Positions 1 through 8,531 of a stretch of 43,884 nt of DNA are shown in pieces (the first letter of the stretch is position 1; the number at the start of each line of letters is the position of its first letter). The translations under genes and the position numbers were made by a program. This stretch comes from Symploca sp. SIO2C1 (lineage in GTDB: Bacteria > Cyanobacteriota > Cyanobacteriia > Cyanobacteriales > Coleofasciculaceae). Under the pieces are notes generated by a model. The model ran no database searches and was not told the origin of the DNA. It worked only from the letters and a program-made list of their open reading frames with translations. The DNA lies in NCBI GenBank assembly GCA_010692635.1, contig JAAHGL010000007.1:86049-129932 (forward strand), in the 5' to 3' direction.

Positions 1-108
1 AAGACTTTTACTAACGGAAAATCTGGCAGCAACTGTTCTAATTGATAGCTTTTGTGCTAAATGTGCTGCCACGATTTTTTCTCGCAGATCGACTGAATAT
101 GCTTTCAT
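1..108 (-). CDS. IS630-family transposase, N-terminal part (runs off window)
   Basis: A reading frame on the minus strand starts at the ATG at 108-106 and stays open to the window edge, giving 36 residues that begin MKAYSVDLREKIV and continue with a helix-turn-helix-like stretch ending RFSVSKSL. This opening is typical of the N-terminal DNA-binding part of IS630-family (Tc1/mariner-like) transposases. The catalytic DDE domain would lie outside the window, so activity cannot be judged. The sequence just upstream (109-172) would be the non-coding end of the same insertion sequence, next to a broken PIN-domain gene. Confidence 0.75.
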   Translation of the reverse strand, partial: MKAYSVDLREKIVAAHLAQKLSIRTVAARFSVSKSL

Positions 109-172
109 TCGTTATATCACCCTTATCGAACACTCAAATTAAGTGTACCGCATAACAGCGGGAACCGCTGTA
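1..172 (-). mobile_element. End of an IS630-type insertion sequence
   Basis: The transposase start lies at 108, and homology to the neighbouring PIN gene begins abruptly at about 173. The proposed boundary is the TA at 171-172, matching the TA target-site duplication expected of IS630 elements. The outermost bases, read inward, form a short inverted repeat (CAGCGG...CCGCTG). The other end is outside the window, so the terminal repeat and target duplication cannot be confirmed. Confidence 0.55.
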
Positions 173-540
173 TTAGTGAACTAGCGCGTCCCCGACCTAA
201 TCTAGGGGTATTAGAATGGAGTACTGAAGTTTCATCAATTTTTGTGAGTGTGATTACTCTAGAAGAAATTGCTTTCGGGTTAACTTCAAATCCCAATTCT
301 CGAATACAAAATTGGTTTGATCAATTCTTAAGAAACTATTGCCAAGTTATACCAATTACGACTGAAATTGCCCAGCGTTCTGGTGAATTGAGGGGTCAAT
401 TGAGAACACAGGGCAAGCCTCGCTCTCAAGCAGATATGTTAATTGCTGCTACTGCTCAAGTGCATCGGTTCACCCTCGTAACGCGAAACATTCGTGATTT
501 TGAGGATTGCGGAATTTCGCTGCTAAATCCTTTTACTTAG
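173..540 (+). pseudogene. VapC-like PIN-domain toxin, 5' end lost to IS insertion
   Basis: The frame is open from about 97 to the TAG at 538-540. From 173 it reads as a VapC/PIN protein: ISELARPRPNLGVLEW, then SVITLEEIAFG, SQADMLIAATA and VTRNIRDFEDCG. A complete protein of this type begins with a short strand carrying LDTN, whose Asp is the first metal-binding residue. Here that part is replaced by the end of an IS630-like element. A GTG at 244 could start a 98-residue product, but it would lack the first catalytic Asp. The remaining acidic residues (the E of LEEIAFG, the D of QADML, the D of NIRDF) are present. No antitoxin gene is visible; it would lie beyond the IS. The 3' end overlaps the convergent gene by 8 bp. 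Most likely an inactive remnant. Confidence 0.7.
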
Positions 541-2170
541 TCAGCTTTAAAATTACTGGAGAACCAAATAAGTTAGTCAAGCCTGAGAGTCGAGCTAACT
601 TCTCCATCAAGGAAGAAACGCTAGGAGATTTCAACGCGCGATGCAGTACCATCGGTACAAAGAATTGAGGGTATCTCTGGGCTTTACTCAGACCAATAGA
701 TTGAAAAAATTCTAGCAGCTCATGTTCCTGATAACAGATAAACTCTCGTGTGTTTCCTTCCAACCCTTTTTTGAACTTAAATAAATATGGCGCGATCGCA
801 TTTACACTCCTCACTGTAGGATAGTCTACTATTACTGCCTGCTTGGCTACTCGATTGAGTTCCCTTAAAAAAGATTGCCATTGAGTCACATGAGCTAAAA
901 ATCGATAGCTGATAACAATGTCAAAAGCTCCATCTGGATAAGGCAGCTCCAGAACATTGCCAACTTTGAAGTCACAAAGGTTAGCATCGAGATACTTCTG
1001 AATCTGCGCCTTACAAACTTCAGCACTACCAAGCACAGTAACCTGATAGCCATTTTCAATCAGAGGAGTAGTAATTTGACCGTGTCCTCCCCCAACATCT
1101 AAGATTGTGGCATTAGGGTAGGATGCCAGCATGTTTAAGGTAATTGCTGCTTGTACTTCTAAAAACCAAGCTCCAATCTCGCCAGCAAAGCGGGAGGCAT
1201 AATCGTCAGAAGAGGTTTCGATATCTGCTGTTTCTGGAAAACCATTAGTAGAAACCATTTTCTTACTCACCTTAGTTTCCTCAAAGATTAAAGCTTTCTG
1301 CCTCCTGCCTTCTGCCTCTTGCCTTCCTGTACTAGGTTTATTTCCATACCTAATTGCCAACTGATTACGAATAAACCGCCAAGGGGTTTCTAATGAACCA
1401 TAAGGTTGAATAGTTGTCGTTGAATCGAGTAGCATCTGTTTAATATACTTTCCCGGTTCTTCGGTACTCAATTCACCCTGAAGGGTAAAACCAAAACTTC
1501 CAGGACGGTAGTATTCAGAAGCTAGAGGTAGGGGATCAGTTCCCGGTAAAATCCGTAATCCTTTGGCTTCAGCTTGTTGGAAATGAGCTGGTTTTTGCCA
1601 GAATACAGGACGACCTCCATTATCACCTAAAAAGAGAATAGGAAAATTGCTATTATCCAAAACATCATGCAAAAATTTTCCCCTCTTGCCCATCCATTTA
1701 CCAAATCCCCAGGGTATGACAGGGATACCACCTGCTGCCATAATAGAGTTAATTGTAGCTTCTAAGGGTAAATCATCGGCAAAAATCTGGTTAGTTATCA
1801 ACGCCAAAATTTCCAGTTTTTCTGCTGTCACAATTTGACGACCCGCAATTACGAAAATTCCTTGCCCATCTTGTTTACTGGCATATAGTGATAAATTTTC
1901 CTGAGTGGGGTGAAAAGTCCACTCATTTTGGACAATGTTCTGATTAATCTGGCTTTCTTGAGCAACAAAAAACCTTTTAAAACAATCTTGAATACCTATT
2001 TCTGTTAAGAGCAGTACAGCAGAAAAGTTATCTTGATAACCTTGTTGCTCTGCAAAGCTTTGAAAGTTATCCCAAGCTGAATTGAGAAGTTTAGTTAAGT
2101 CAAAACAGTCGTAAAGGTGGACGTGAGCATCGGCAAGGATAAACTGATGATTGTGGGTATAAGCTTCCAT
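533..2170 (-). CDS. Two-part protein: PHP-like N-terminal domain plus SAM methyltransferase
   Basis: Frame of 545 residues. The N-terminal ~270 residues start with ADAHVHLYDCFDL, an HxH motif like that of PHP/amidohydrolase-type metal hydrolases; the exact family is not certain. The C-terminal part (about 320-545) is a class I SAM-dependent methyltransferase: ATILDVGGGHGQIT is the SAM-binding loop, followed by ELPYPDGAFDIVIS and a post-motif LRELNRVAKQAVIVDYPT. The two parts are joined by a stretch read from a heptamer array (residues about 280-291). A second possible start, Met at 1258, stands just before the methyltransferase part, so this could be two genes fused by the array. The ATG overlaps the stop of the upstream membrane protein by one base (TAATG), suggesting translational coupling. 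Substrate unknown. Confidence 0.75.
   Translation of the reverse strand: MEAYTHNHQFILADAHVHLYDCFDLTKLLNSAWDNFQSFAEQQGYQDNFSAVLLLTEIGIQDCFKRFFVAQESQINQNIVQNEWTFHPTQENLSLYASKQDGQGIFVIAGRQIVTAEKLEILALITNQIFADDLPLEATINSIMAAGGIPVIPWGFGKWMGKRGKFLHDVLDNSNFPILFLGDNGGRPVFWQKPAHFQQAEAKGLRILPGTDPLPLASEYYRPGSFGFTLQGELSTEEPGKYIKQMLLDSTTTIQPYGSLETPWRFIRNQLAIRYGNKPSTGRQEAEGRRQKALIFEETKVSKKMVSTNGFPETADIETSSDDYASRFAGEIGAWFLEVQAAITLNMLASYPNATILDVGGGHGQITTPLIENGYQVTVLGSAEVCKAQIQKYLDANLCDFKVGNVLELPYPDGAFDIVISYRFLAHVTQWQSFLRELNRVAKQAVIVDYPTVRSVNAIAPYLFKFKKGLEGNTREFICYQEHELLEFFQSIGLSKAQRYPQFFVPMVLHRALKSPSVSSLMEKLARLSGLTNLFGSPVILKLTK
1297..1324. repeat. Heptamer array (4 x YYTGCCT) inside a coding frame
   Basis: Four consecutive 7-bp units of the form tctgcct/cctgcct/cttgcct lie within the PHP-methyltransferase frame. 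They encode a charged linker (RQEAEGRRQK) unlike either flanking domain. Related units occur outside genes at 7542-7569 and 28687-28714. Confidence 0.85.
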
Positions 2171-2751
2171 TATTCTTCCTTTCCTCCTTCTTTTTTCGTC
2201 ATTATTATGCTCCCTGCTCCCCTGCCTTCAATAAGGGAGGTTTTCCGCCAAGAAACTACCCACAACAGCAAAGCTGAGTATATTAGTTCAAAAGTGAGTG
2301 GTATGATGTGGCTATAGTCCCATAAGCCCCTTGAGTGATGCACTCCAGGAAAAATTGCCACGGGGGATTTAAAGTAGCGATCGCTAAAAGGTAAAAAAAG
2401 TTGTAATCCATTGCCCCCTTTAGTAAAAACATCTAACAATAGATGGGAACTATAGAGTATCAAAGTAAATAAAAATAATTGCTTAAAGGAAAATTTCCAT
2501 AAGTAGCTAAGTATCAACCCCACAATCGCACTGAAAATAATGGTAAAAGTCAGACTATGAGTTAAACCTCGATGATATATATTTCCTGTGATTAATTGAG
2601 GAATAAAATCTAGGTCAGCAGCAGCCGCAACAATGACGGGATAAAATATCTGCACATCCCATTTCTTACCCCTGTGATTGCTGAGTTTATCTAGGGGCAG
2701 AAATTTGCCTAGTACGTATCCAGAAACTGAGTGAGCAAGGGGAGAGGGCAT
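2170..2751 (-). CDS. Membrane-bound metal-dependent hydrolase, DUF457/YdjM type
   Basis: Product of 193 residues when started at the ATG at 2751-2749 (MPSPLAHSVSGYVLG). The frame continues 33 codons upstream, but those are read from a heptamer array and look like noise, so the internal start is preferred. The protein has the features of the DUF457/YdjM family: the N-terminal PSPLAHS, a DLDFIP segment, HRGLTHSL in a conserved His cluster, several hydrophobic segments, and SSHLLLDVFT. Family members are inner-membrane proteins predicted to be metal-dependent hydrolases; the substrate is not known. It lies 174 bp downstream of sqdX and is coupled by a 1-bp overlap to the next gene. The C-terminal tail is charged (MTKKEGGKEE). 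Confidence 0.8.
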   Translation of the reverse strand: MPSPLAHSVSGYVLGKFLPLDKLSNHRGKKWDVQIFYPVIVAAAADLDFIPQLITGNIYHRGLTHSLTFTIIFSAIVGLILSYLWKFSFKQLFLFTLILYSSHLLLDVFTKGGNGLQLFLPFSDRYFKSPVAIFPGVHHSRGLWDYSHIIPLTFELIYSALLLWVVSWRKTSLIEGRGAGSIIMTKKEGGKEE

Positions 2752-2756
2752 CGTTT

Positions 2757-2812
2757 GAGTAATAAGTAATGAGTAATGAGTAATAAGTAATGAGTAATAA
2801 GTAATGAGTAAT
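2757..2812. repeat. Heptamer array (8 x RAGTAAT)
   Basis: Eight 7-bp units alternate between gagtaat and aagtaat, immediately upstream of the DUF457-type gene. The array makes the reading frame appear longer at its 5' end. Confidence 0.9.
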
Positions 2813-2925
2813 AAACACACTACTAAGGTCAGATTTCCCCAATTACCCACTTCCCTAATTCCCTATCTCCCCATAACTTGATTTTACGTGAGGAATGAAA
2901 CAGCCCTGCTTTCCAAGGGGGAAGC

Positions 2926-4059
2926 TTAAGCGGCTGCTGACATTGATTGGGAGGCAACCACTGCTCTATAGTAACCTTGCAGTTGACGGGTTGCTGCTGA
3001 CCAACTCCAGCGTTCTGCTTCTGTCCTAGCATTTCGACGTAAGCTATCTCGTTCTTCTTGCTGCTCTAAAAGACGCTGGGTAGCAATGAGCGCGCCTTGA
3101 TCATCTGCGGGATCAAACAGGTAGCCATTAATGCCATCGGTGACAATATCCGGAATTCCTCCAGAGCGTGCCGCTACTACTGGACAACCGGCTGCCATTG
3201 CTTCTAAGAGCACTAATCCTAAGGTTTCTGTTCGTGAGGGGAAGATAAAGGCATCGGAGGAAGCAAAGGCAGAACCCAAAGGTTTACCCGTGAGGTAACC
3301 AACAAAGTGAGTAGGGGTGTCAGCAAAGTGCTTTTCTAAGGCACTGCGATGGGGGCCATCACCAACTAAAGCCAAACGAGCGCCGGGGATTGCTTCTAGT
3401 ACGGGTTTGATACGGTCAATTTCTTTTTCAGCGGAAAGACGTCCTACATACAGGAGTAAAGGACTTTCAGGATGTCCCTGAGAAAGATGCGATCGCATTT
3501 CTAGTGATGCCAGCTCAGGTTGGAAGGTTTCTGTATCTACTCCTCGTTGCCACAAATCTAACCTTTCTACACCATGCTCTCTCAATTGCTCTACCATGGC
3601 TGTGGAGGTACATAAATTCAGCTGAGCTTGATTGTGACTAGCTTTAATTAATTCCCACATTACAGGTTCCAGCATTCCCAGTCCATAGTGTTGGAGGTAC
3701 TGGGGTAAATGGGTGTGGTAAGAGGCTACCAAGGGAATTTGCATTGTCTTGGCATAGTACAAACCAGCCAACCCTAATACAGCAGGATTAACCACATGAA
3801 TCAAGTCCGGTTGAAACTTTTCTAAAGCTACACCAATTGATGGTCTTGGCAGTGCTAGTTTCAGCTCTGGATACAGAGGTAGTGGAAAACCGGAGACTCC
3901 GTAAATTTTGGCTCCTTGGTATTCTGTCAGCCCACCATCTGGCGATACAATTAGCACCTTCTCGCCTTGACGTTGTAGGTGTTCGACTGTATGACGCAGC
4001 CTGGTCACAATGCCATCAACTTTGGGTAAAAAAGTTTCGGTGAATAGAGCTATGTGCAT
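2926..4059 (-). CDS. sqdX: Sulfolipid synthase SqdX (UDP-sulfoquinovose:diacylglycerol sulfoquinovosyltransferase)
   Basis: A 377-residue GT-B fold, family 4-type glycosyltransferase. It starts MHIALFTETFLPKVDGIVTR, a hallmark of SqdX and its plant counterpart SQD2. It continues with a donor-binding half containing LLYVGRLSAEKEID, FPSRTETLGLVLLEAMAAGCPVVA and GGIPDIVTDG. It transfers sulfoquinovose from UDP-sulfoquinovose to diacylglycerol, making the sulfolipid SQDG of thylakoid membranes. Length and start match the family. It lies in the same orientation as sqdB, the donor-synthesis gene, with one small gene between them; this sqdB-sqdX linkage is usual in cyanobacteria and supports the assignment over other family 4 transferases. 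Confidence 0.93.
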   Translation of the reverse strand: MHIALFTETFLPKVDGIVTRLRHTVEHLQRQGEKVLIVSPDGGLTEYQGAKIYGVSGFPLPLYPELKLALPRPSIGVALEKFQPDLIHVVNPAVLGLAGLYYAKTMQIPLVASYHTHLPQYLQHYGLGMLEPVMWELIKASHNQAQLNLCTSTAMVEQLREHGVERLDLWQRGVDTETFQPELASLEMRSHLSQGHPESPLLLYVGRLSAEKEIDRIKPVLEAIPGARLALVGDGPHRSALEKHFADTPTHFVGYLTGKPLGSAFASSDAFIFPSRTETLGLVLLEAMAAGCPVVAARSGGIPDIVTDGINGYLFDPADDQGALIATQRLLEQQEERDSLRRNARTEAERWSWSAATRQLQGYYRAVVASQSMSAAA

Positions 4060-4111
4060 AATTTAGCAAGGATGGGATATTTTTTTGGGGAAGTCCCTGA
4101 TTGTGGTCAGC

Positions 4112-4408
4112 TTAGGACTTTTTAGGATCTATGGTACAGATTCCATGAATACCAATAGCTGCAATTACACCACCTAACAAGACTCCTACTCCTTCAGCGA
4201 AGCAATTTATTCTGTGCCTTTGCTCCGCCGCTTGAGCAATAGATAAGTCACTTATTGTTGATGATGGAGATTGAGATGCTTTCTGGTAAGACTGATAGGC
4301 AGCTTCTAATGCTAACCATTCAGGAACCAAGTAGTAGGAACTCACTGCAGAAGCAGCGCAACCTGGTAGCACCAGAAACAGTAAGAGAATCATCCGTTGT
4401 ATGTTCAT
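4112..4408 (-). CDS. Small lipoprotein-like membrane protein between sqdB and sqdX
   Basis: 98 residues. The N-terminus is MNIQRMILLLFLVLPGCAAS, a hydrophobic segment ending in a lipobox-like LPGC, so it may be lipidated or membrane-anchored. A polar middle (LEAAYQSYQKASQ) is followed by a second hydrophobic stretch, GVGVLLGGVIAAIGIHGI. Spacing is 74 bp from sqdB and 52 bp from sqdX on the same strand, so co-transcription is likely. I do not recognise a named family. Its place inside the sulfolipid pair suggests, but does not prove, a link to SQDG synthesis or membrane organisation. Confidence 0.65.
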   Translation of the reverse strand: MNIQRMILLLFLVLPGCAASAVSSYYLVPEWLALEAAYQSYQKASQSPSSTISDLSIAQAAEQRHRINCFAEGVGVLLGGVIAAIGIHGICTIDPKKS

Positions 4409-4482
4409 TCGATAGGTTAAGATCCCATCTTTTTAGCTCAGGGGCAATAGCCAAAATTGCCCCTTGTCTATTGTCTGCTAAG

Positions 4483-5640
<1,158 letters not shown>

Positions 5641-5724
5641 TCAATAAATTTTGCTTGCCGATACTCGGTAAATGTACCAGGTTTATGCCCCTAGTGACAC
5701 CCTCTACCTCTGTTGTTATCTACT

Positions 5725-7455
5725 TCAAATTTTATGTGTTACCCTTACTACCTCTTGCAATTCTTGCTCAATCCTTGGCAGACTCCAGCCGAGTTCTGCA
5801 CCCATAGTTTGAGCACAAATATTGAGCACTTCATCTCCTGGATGTCCGGCACTTCCTAGTTCTGTTCGACGAAAAACCACATCAGTTAATTTCTTAGCCA
5901 TCTCCTCATGTACTCCATGAATAACCTCCGCCTTGAGTACTGCCAAATCATCTATAGGTTTCTGGTGTTGAAAAGGCAGAGGGAAGGAGGCAGAAGGCAG
6001 AAGGTTCTCTTCCGAAGGGGATGGGGGCTCTTCCTGAAGACGAGTCACTGAACTTTTTCCAGTGGGATTTTGTTCGAGGTATCTCAACACATTGAGATAA
6101 GTAGAACCATAGTTATAAACTAGACGGCGCATTGTCTGCTCACCTAATCCGTAGGGTGCTTTAGCTATCGCTTTTGCTAAAAAAGTATCAAACTGTTCAA
6201 TATTACCGCCATGAACTGGCGTAGATGCTGAAACTGACTTTGGTGATTTTTGACCCCATGACTTAAATACTTGATCAACCACCTTTTGAGCCACATCCCT
6301 AGCAGTTGTATATTTGACTCCCACCACCGAAATTAGTCCTGGCAATCCTTCCTGAGAATGGTCACGCAACTGATAGTCTTTTGCTAGAATTGGTTCTCCA
6401 GTCTTGTGGTTAATACCAGTTCTGGGAAGTAAACCAGTATGAACTAAATCTATATCTTCTCTCTGTAAAGCAACCGAAGGACAAGCTTGGTTGATTTCAG
6501 CAATAAACTCTTGGATTTCTGCTTCTGTAACCAGTAAATCATCCGGCTGTTGATCGTAAACTGCATAAGCAGTGCCAATCATTGATTTACCGCGCCAGGG
6601 AGCGACAAAGAGAAAGCGGGAGCCTTTCTTGCTGGAGACACCAACAGCATAAGTCTCGAAGAGTTGACGACGAATCACCAAATTCATCGCCTTAGCAAGA
6701 GGTACTTGGGGATGTTGCTGCGTACCTTTGAGTAAACCCAAAACACGATTAATCCAAGGACCACTAGTGTTTACAACTATCTTGGCACAGATGTCTAAGT
6801 TATCTCCTGTAAGTAAATCTTTAACTTGGACACCAGTTACGCTATTTCCTGATTGGAGAAAACCGGTAACTTCAACATAATTAGCTACAGCAGCACCAAC
6901 TTCCTCAGCTGAGCGCAGCAATGAAATGGTAAGTCGCTCTGAGTTATAGACTTGAGCATCATGGAAGAGAGCGCCTCCAGTGACTCCCTGGTGAGGAATA
7001 CCGGGAAGCAGCTTTTGGTATTCTTGTGGAGAAATTATGCGACCATTAGGAATATGTTTTTGCTGATCTGGGAGTTGATTGCGATCGCAACTGATTAGAT
7101 CATTAACAGCTAAAGCGATCGAAAACACCTCTTTTCCCTTCATCCCGTGTCCATAAGTGGGGAGTAGTACTGGCAGCGGATGAACTAGGTGAGGCGCGAT
7201 ATCCATTAAGGTTCTCCGCTCATGGATTGATTCGCGCATCCGCTTCAAGTCAGCCTGTTGTAGATACCGTAATCCCCCGTGGATGATCTTCAAGCTGTTG
7301 GCAGAGGTAGCACCACCGAAATCTGCCTTTTCCACCAAGGCTACTGATAGACCCCGCAGGCTTGCTTCCCAGGCTACCCAGGCACCATAGATACCACCAC
7401 CGATGATTAAAACGTCATAAATGTTTCTGCTTAGCTCTACTAGGTTTCTCTTCAT
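5725..7455 (-). CDS. glpD: FAD-dependent glycerol-3-phosphate dehydrogenase
   Basis: 576 residues from the ATG at 7455-7453 (MKRNLVELSRNIYD); the longer open frame upstream is read from repeat-like sequence. The FAD-binding loop is VLIIGGGIYGAWVAWEA. ATSANSLKIIHGGLRYLQ, VVNTSGPWINRVL and TGLLPRTG follow. The C-terminal domain has the usual EVIHGVHEEMAKKL and RRTELGSAGHPG. The enzyme oxidises sn-glycerol 3-phosphate to dihydroxyacetone phosphate at the membrane, which fits a neighbourhood devoted to glycerolipids. Odd: residues about 471-497 (SVTRLQEEPPSPSEE through FQHQKP) form a Pro/Ser-rich insertion between the catalytic and C-terminal domains, encoded by a heptamer array and its flank. 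Confidence 0.93.
   Translation of the reverse strand: MKRNLVELSRNIYDVLIIGGGIYGAWVAWEASLRGLSVALVEKADFGGATSANSLKIIHGGLRYLQQADLKRMRESIHERRTLMDIAPHLVHPLPVLLPTYGHGMKGKEVFSIALAVNDLISCDRNQLPDQQKHIPNGRIISPQEYQKLLPGIPHQGVTGGALFHDAQVYNSERLTISLLRSAEEVGAAVANYVEVTGFLQSGNSVTGVQVKDLLTGDNLDICAKIVVNTSGPWINRVLGLLKGTQQHPQVPLAKAMNLVIRRQLFETYAVGVSSKKGSRFLFVAPWRGKSMIGTAYAVYDQQPDDLLVTEAEIQEFIAEINQACPSVALQREDIDLVHTGLLPRTGINHKTGEPILAKDYQLRDHSQEGLPGLISVVGVKYTTARDVAQKVVDQVFKSWGQKSPKSVSASTPVHGGNIEQFDTFLAKAIAKAPYGLGEQTMRRLVYNYGSTYLNVLRYLEQNPTGKSSVTRLQEEPPSPSEENLLPSASFPLPFQHQKPIDDLAVLKAEVIHGVHEEMAKKLTDVVFRRTELGSAGHPGDEVLNICAQTMGAELGWSLPRIEQELQEVVRVTHKI
5975..6002. repeat. Heptamer array inside glpD
   Basis: Four 7-bp units (ggcagag, ggaagga, ggcagaa, ggcagaa) within the glpD frame. 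The adjoining bases (TCTCTTCCGAAG) nearly match sequence beside the repeat at 17030-17110, so the inserted segment seems to belong to the same dispersed family. Confidence 0.85.
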
Positions 7456-7541
7456 TAGAATCCCCTTGTTTTTTAGGAGCCCCCCAACTAGCGGCACGCC
7501 GCCCCCTACGAATGAAAGAAACAAGCCAAATTCTCTTCCCT

Positions 7542-7569
7542 TCTGCCCTCTGCCTCCTGCCTCCTGCCT
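7542..7569. repeat. Heptamer array (4 x YCTGCCY)
   Basis: Four 7-bp units (tctgccc, tctgcct, cctgcct, cctgcct) between glpD and the DUF309 gene, in the stretch upstream of the glpD start. Confidence 0.9.
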
Positions 7570-7632
7570 TGTTTCTTAAAAGCATAACCGGCAAGATGCC
7601 AGTTCCATTGAACCCCTAAACTCCTGAACTTC

Positions 7633-8070
7633 TTAGTTTCCCGAAAGAGTGCTAATTTTTGGCAAACGGGTAACAGAATTAGTACTGATATCACCAGAAG
7701 CATTAGCTGGTAGTGATTCTAGCTGTTTAACAAAATCGGCTACTTGTTCTGGCCCTGTCTCTTGCAACGCTTGCAATAACTGCACACTTTGGATAAGTAG
7801 TTCAGCGACATCAATCCCTTCATAAACTGGTTGATAGCCCCTCAGGCGTCCTATTCCCTCACCTAGCAAGATTACTGCACCTTGCCAGTTAAGATTGCCC
7901 AGATGATAGCAGCCAACAGCAATTTGAAGGATACCCTGGTAAAAACGCTTTTGTGGCTCTAGCGCTTCCATCCATAAAGCTTCCAGAGTATCGTGACAAG
8001 CATAAAACTCCTGTTGATTGAATTGCTCGACACCCTGGAAAAATTCTGCTGGTGGTACGGCAGAGGTCAT
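7633..8070 (-). CDS. DUF309 family protein
   Basis: 145 residues. The N-terminal half shows the DUF309 pattern: FFQGVEQFNQQEFYACHDTLEALWMEA, then FYQGILQIAVGCYHLGNLNWQGAVILLGEG. This is an all-helical small protein family of unknown function, common in cyanobacteria and plastids. Its ATG overlaps the ftrC stop by 4 bp (ATGA), so the two are very probably co-translated. The C-terminal ~35 residues (QLESLPANASGDIST...) are low in conserved character. No catalytic role can be assigned. Confidence 0.85.
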   Translation of the reverse strand: MTSAVPPAEFFQGVEQFNQQEFYACHDTLEALWMEALEPQKRFYQGILQIAVGCYHLGNLNWQGAVILLGEGIGRLRGYQPVYEGIDVAELLIQSVQLLQALQETGPEQVADFVKQLESLPANASGDISTNSVTRLPKISTLSGN

Positions 8071-8432
8071 GCTAAGCTCTTTCTCGTTGTTTCCAGATCT
8101 TCCATAGAAATCTCCCGTTTGTCGCCAGCAAACTCATTATCTGAAGTCAGGAACAACATACAGTGGCACTCTCTGCGCTCCTGCATCGGAACGCAAGGAC
8201 AATTCCAATAAGTTGCTTTTACCTCTGCTTCTTTGTCTTCGTAATGGCGGCAGGGACACAAAGGAGCACCAAGCTGATCTTTGTGTTTAGCAAGTCCTTC
8301 AATCACCACAGCAGTTACAGAAGGGTCAACACAGAAGAAAGTCCCAGTATTCTTCGCATATTGCTCGGCAAACTTTTTCATTGCCTTCAGATTTTTATCG
8401 CTGGAAAGCTTAGTGGTTTCTGTCGTGGTCAT
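8067..8432 (-). CDS. ftrC: Ferredoxin-thioredoxin reductase, catalytic beta chain
   Basis: 121 residues with the complete FTR catalytic signature CPC-x16-CPC-x8-CHC (residues about 58-91). This signature holds the [4Fe-4S] cluster ligands and the redox-active disulfide. The enzyme passes electrons from photosynthetically reduced ferredoxin to thioredoxins and so links Calvin-cycle enzymes to light. Length and start are standard for cyanobacteria. It overlaps the downstream DUF309 gene by 4 bp. The variable chain gene (ftrV) is not in the window. Confidence 0.96.
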   Translation of the reverse strand: MTTTETTKLSSDKNLKAMKKFAEQYAKNTGTFFCVDPSVTAVVIEGLAKHKDQLGAPLCPCRHYEDKEAEVKATYWNCPCVPMQERRECHCMLFLTSDNEFAGDKREISMEDLETTRKSLA

Positions 8433-8531
8433 AGAATATTTTACCTAGTAAAGGATACAGCGATTTCTGGAAACTATTTGACAAATTGCTCTTTTGCTGA
8501 ACTTGTCACCAATGTGATATCTAACATAATA

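Noticed and set aside
2752-2850. Upstream extension of the DUF457-type protein
   Set aside because: The extra 33 residues are encoded by the RAGTAAT array; the internal ATG gives the family's normal N-terminus.
7480-7508. G/C-rich dyad GGCGGCGTGCCGCT upstream of glpD as a riboswitch
   Set aside because: Only a short hairpin with no conserved aptamer pattern; more likely a dispersed repeat.
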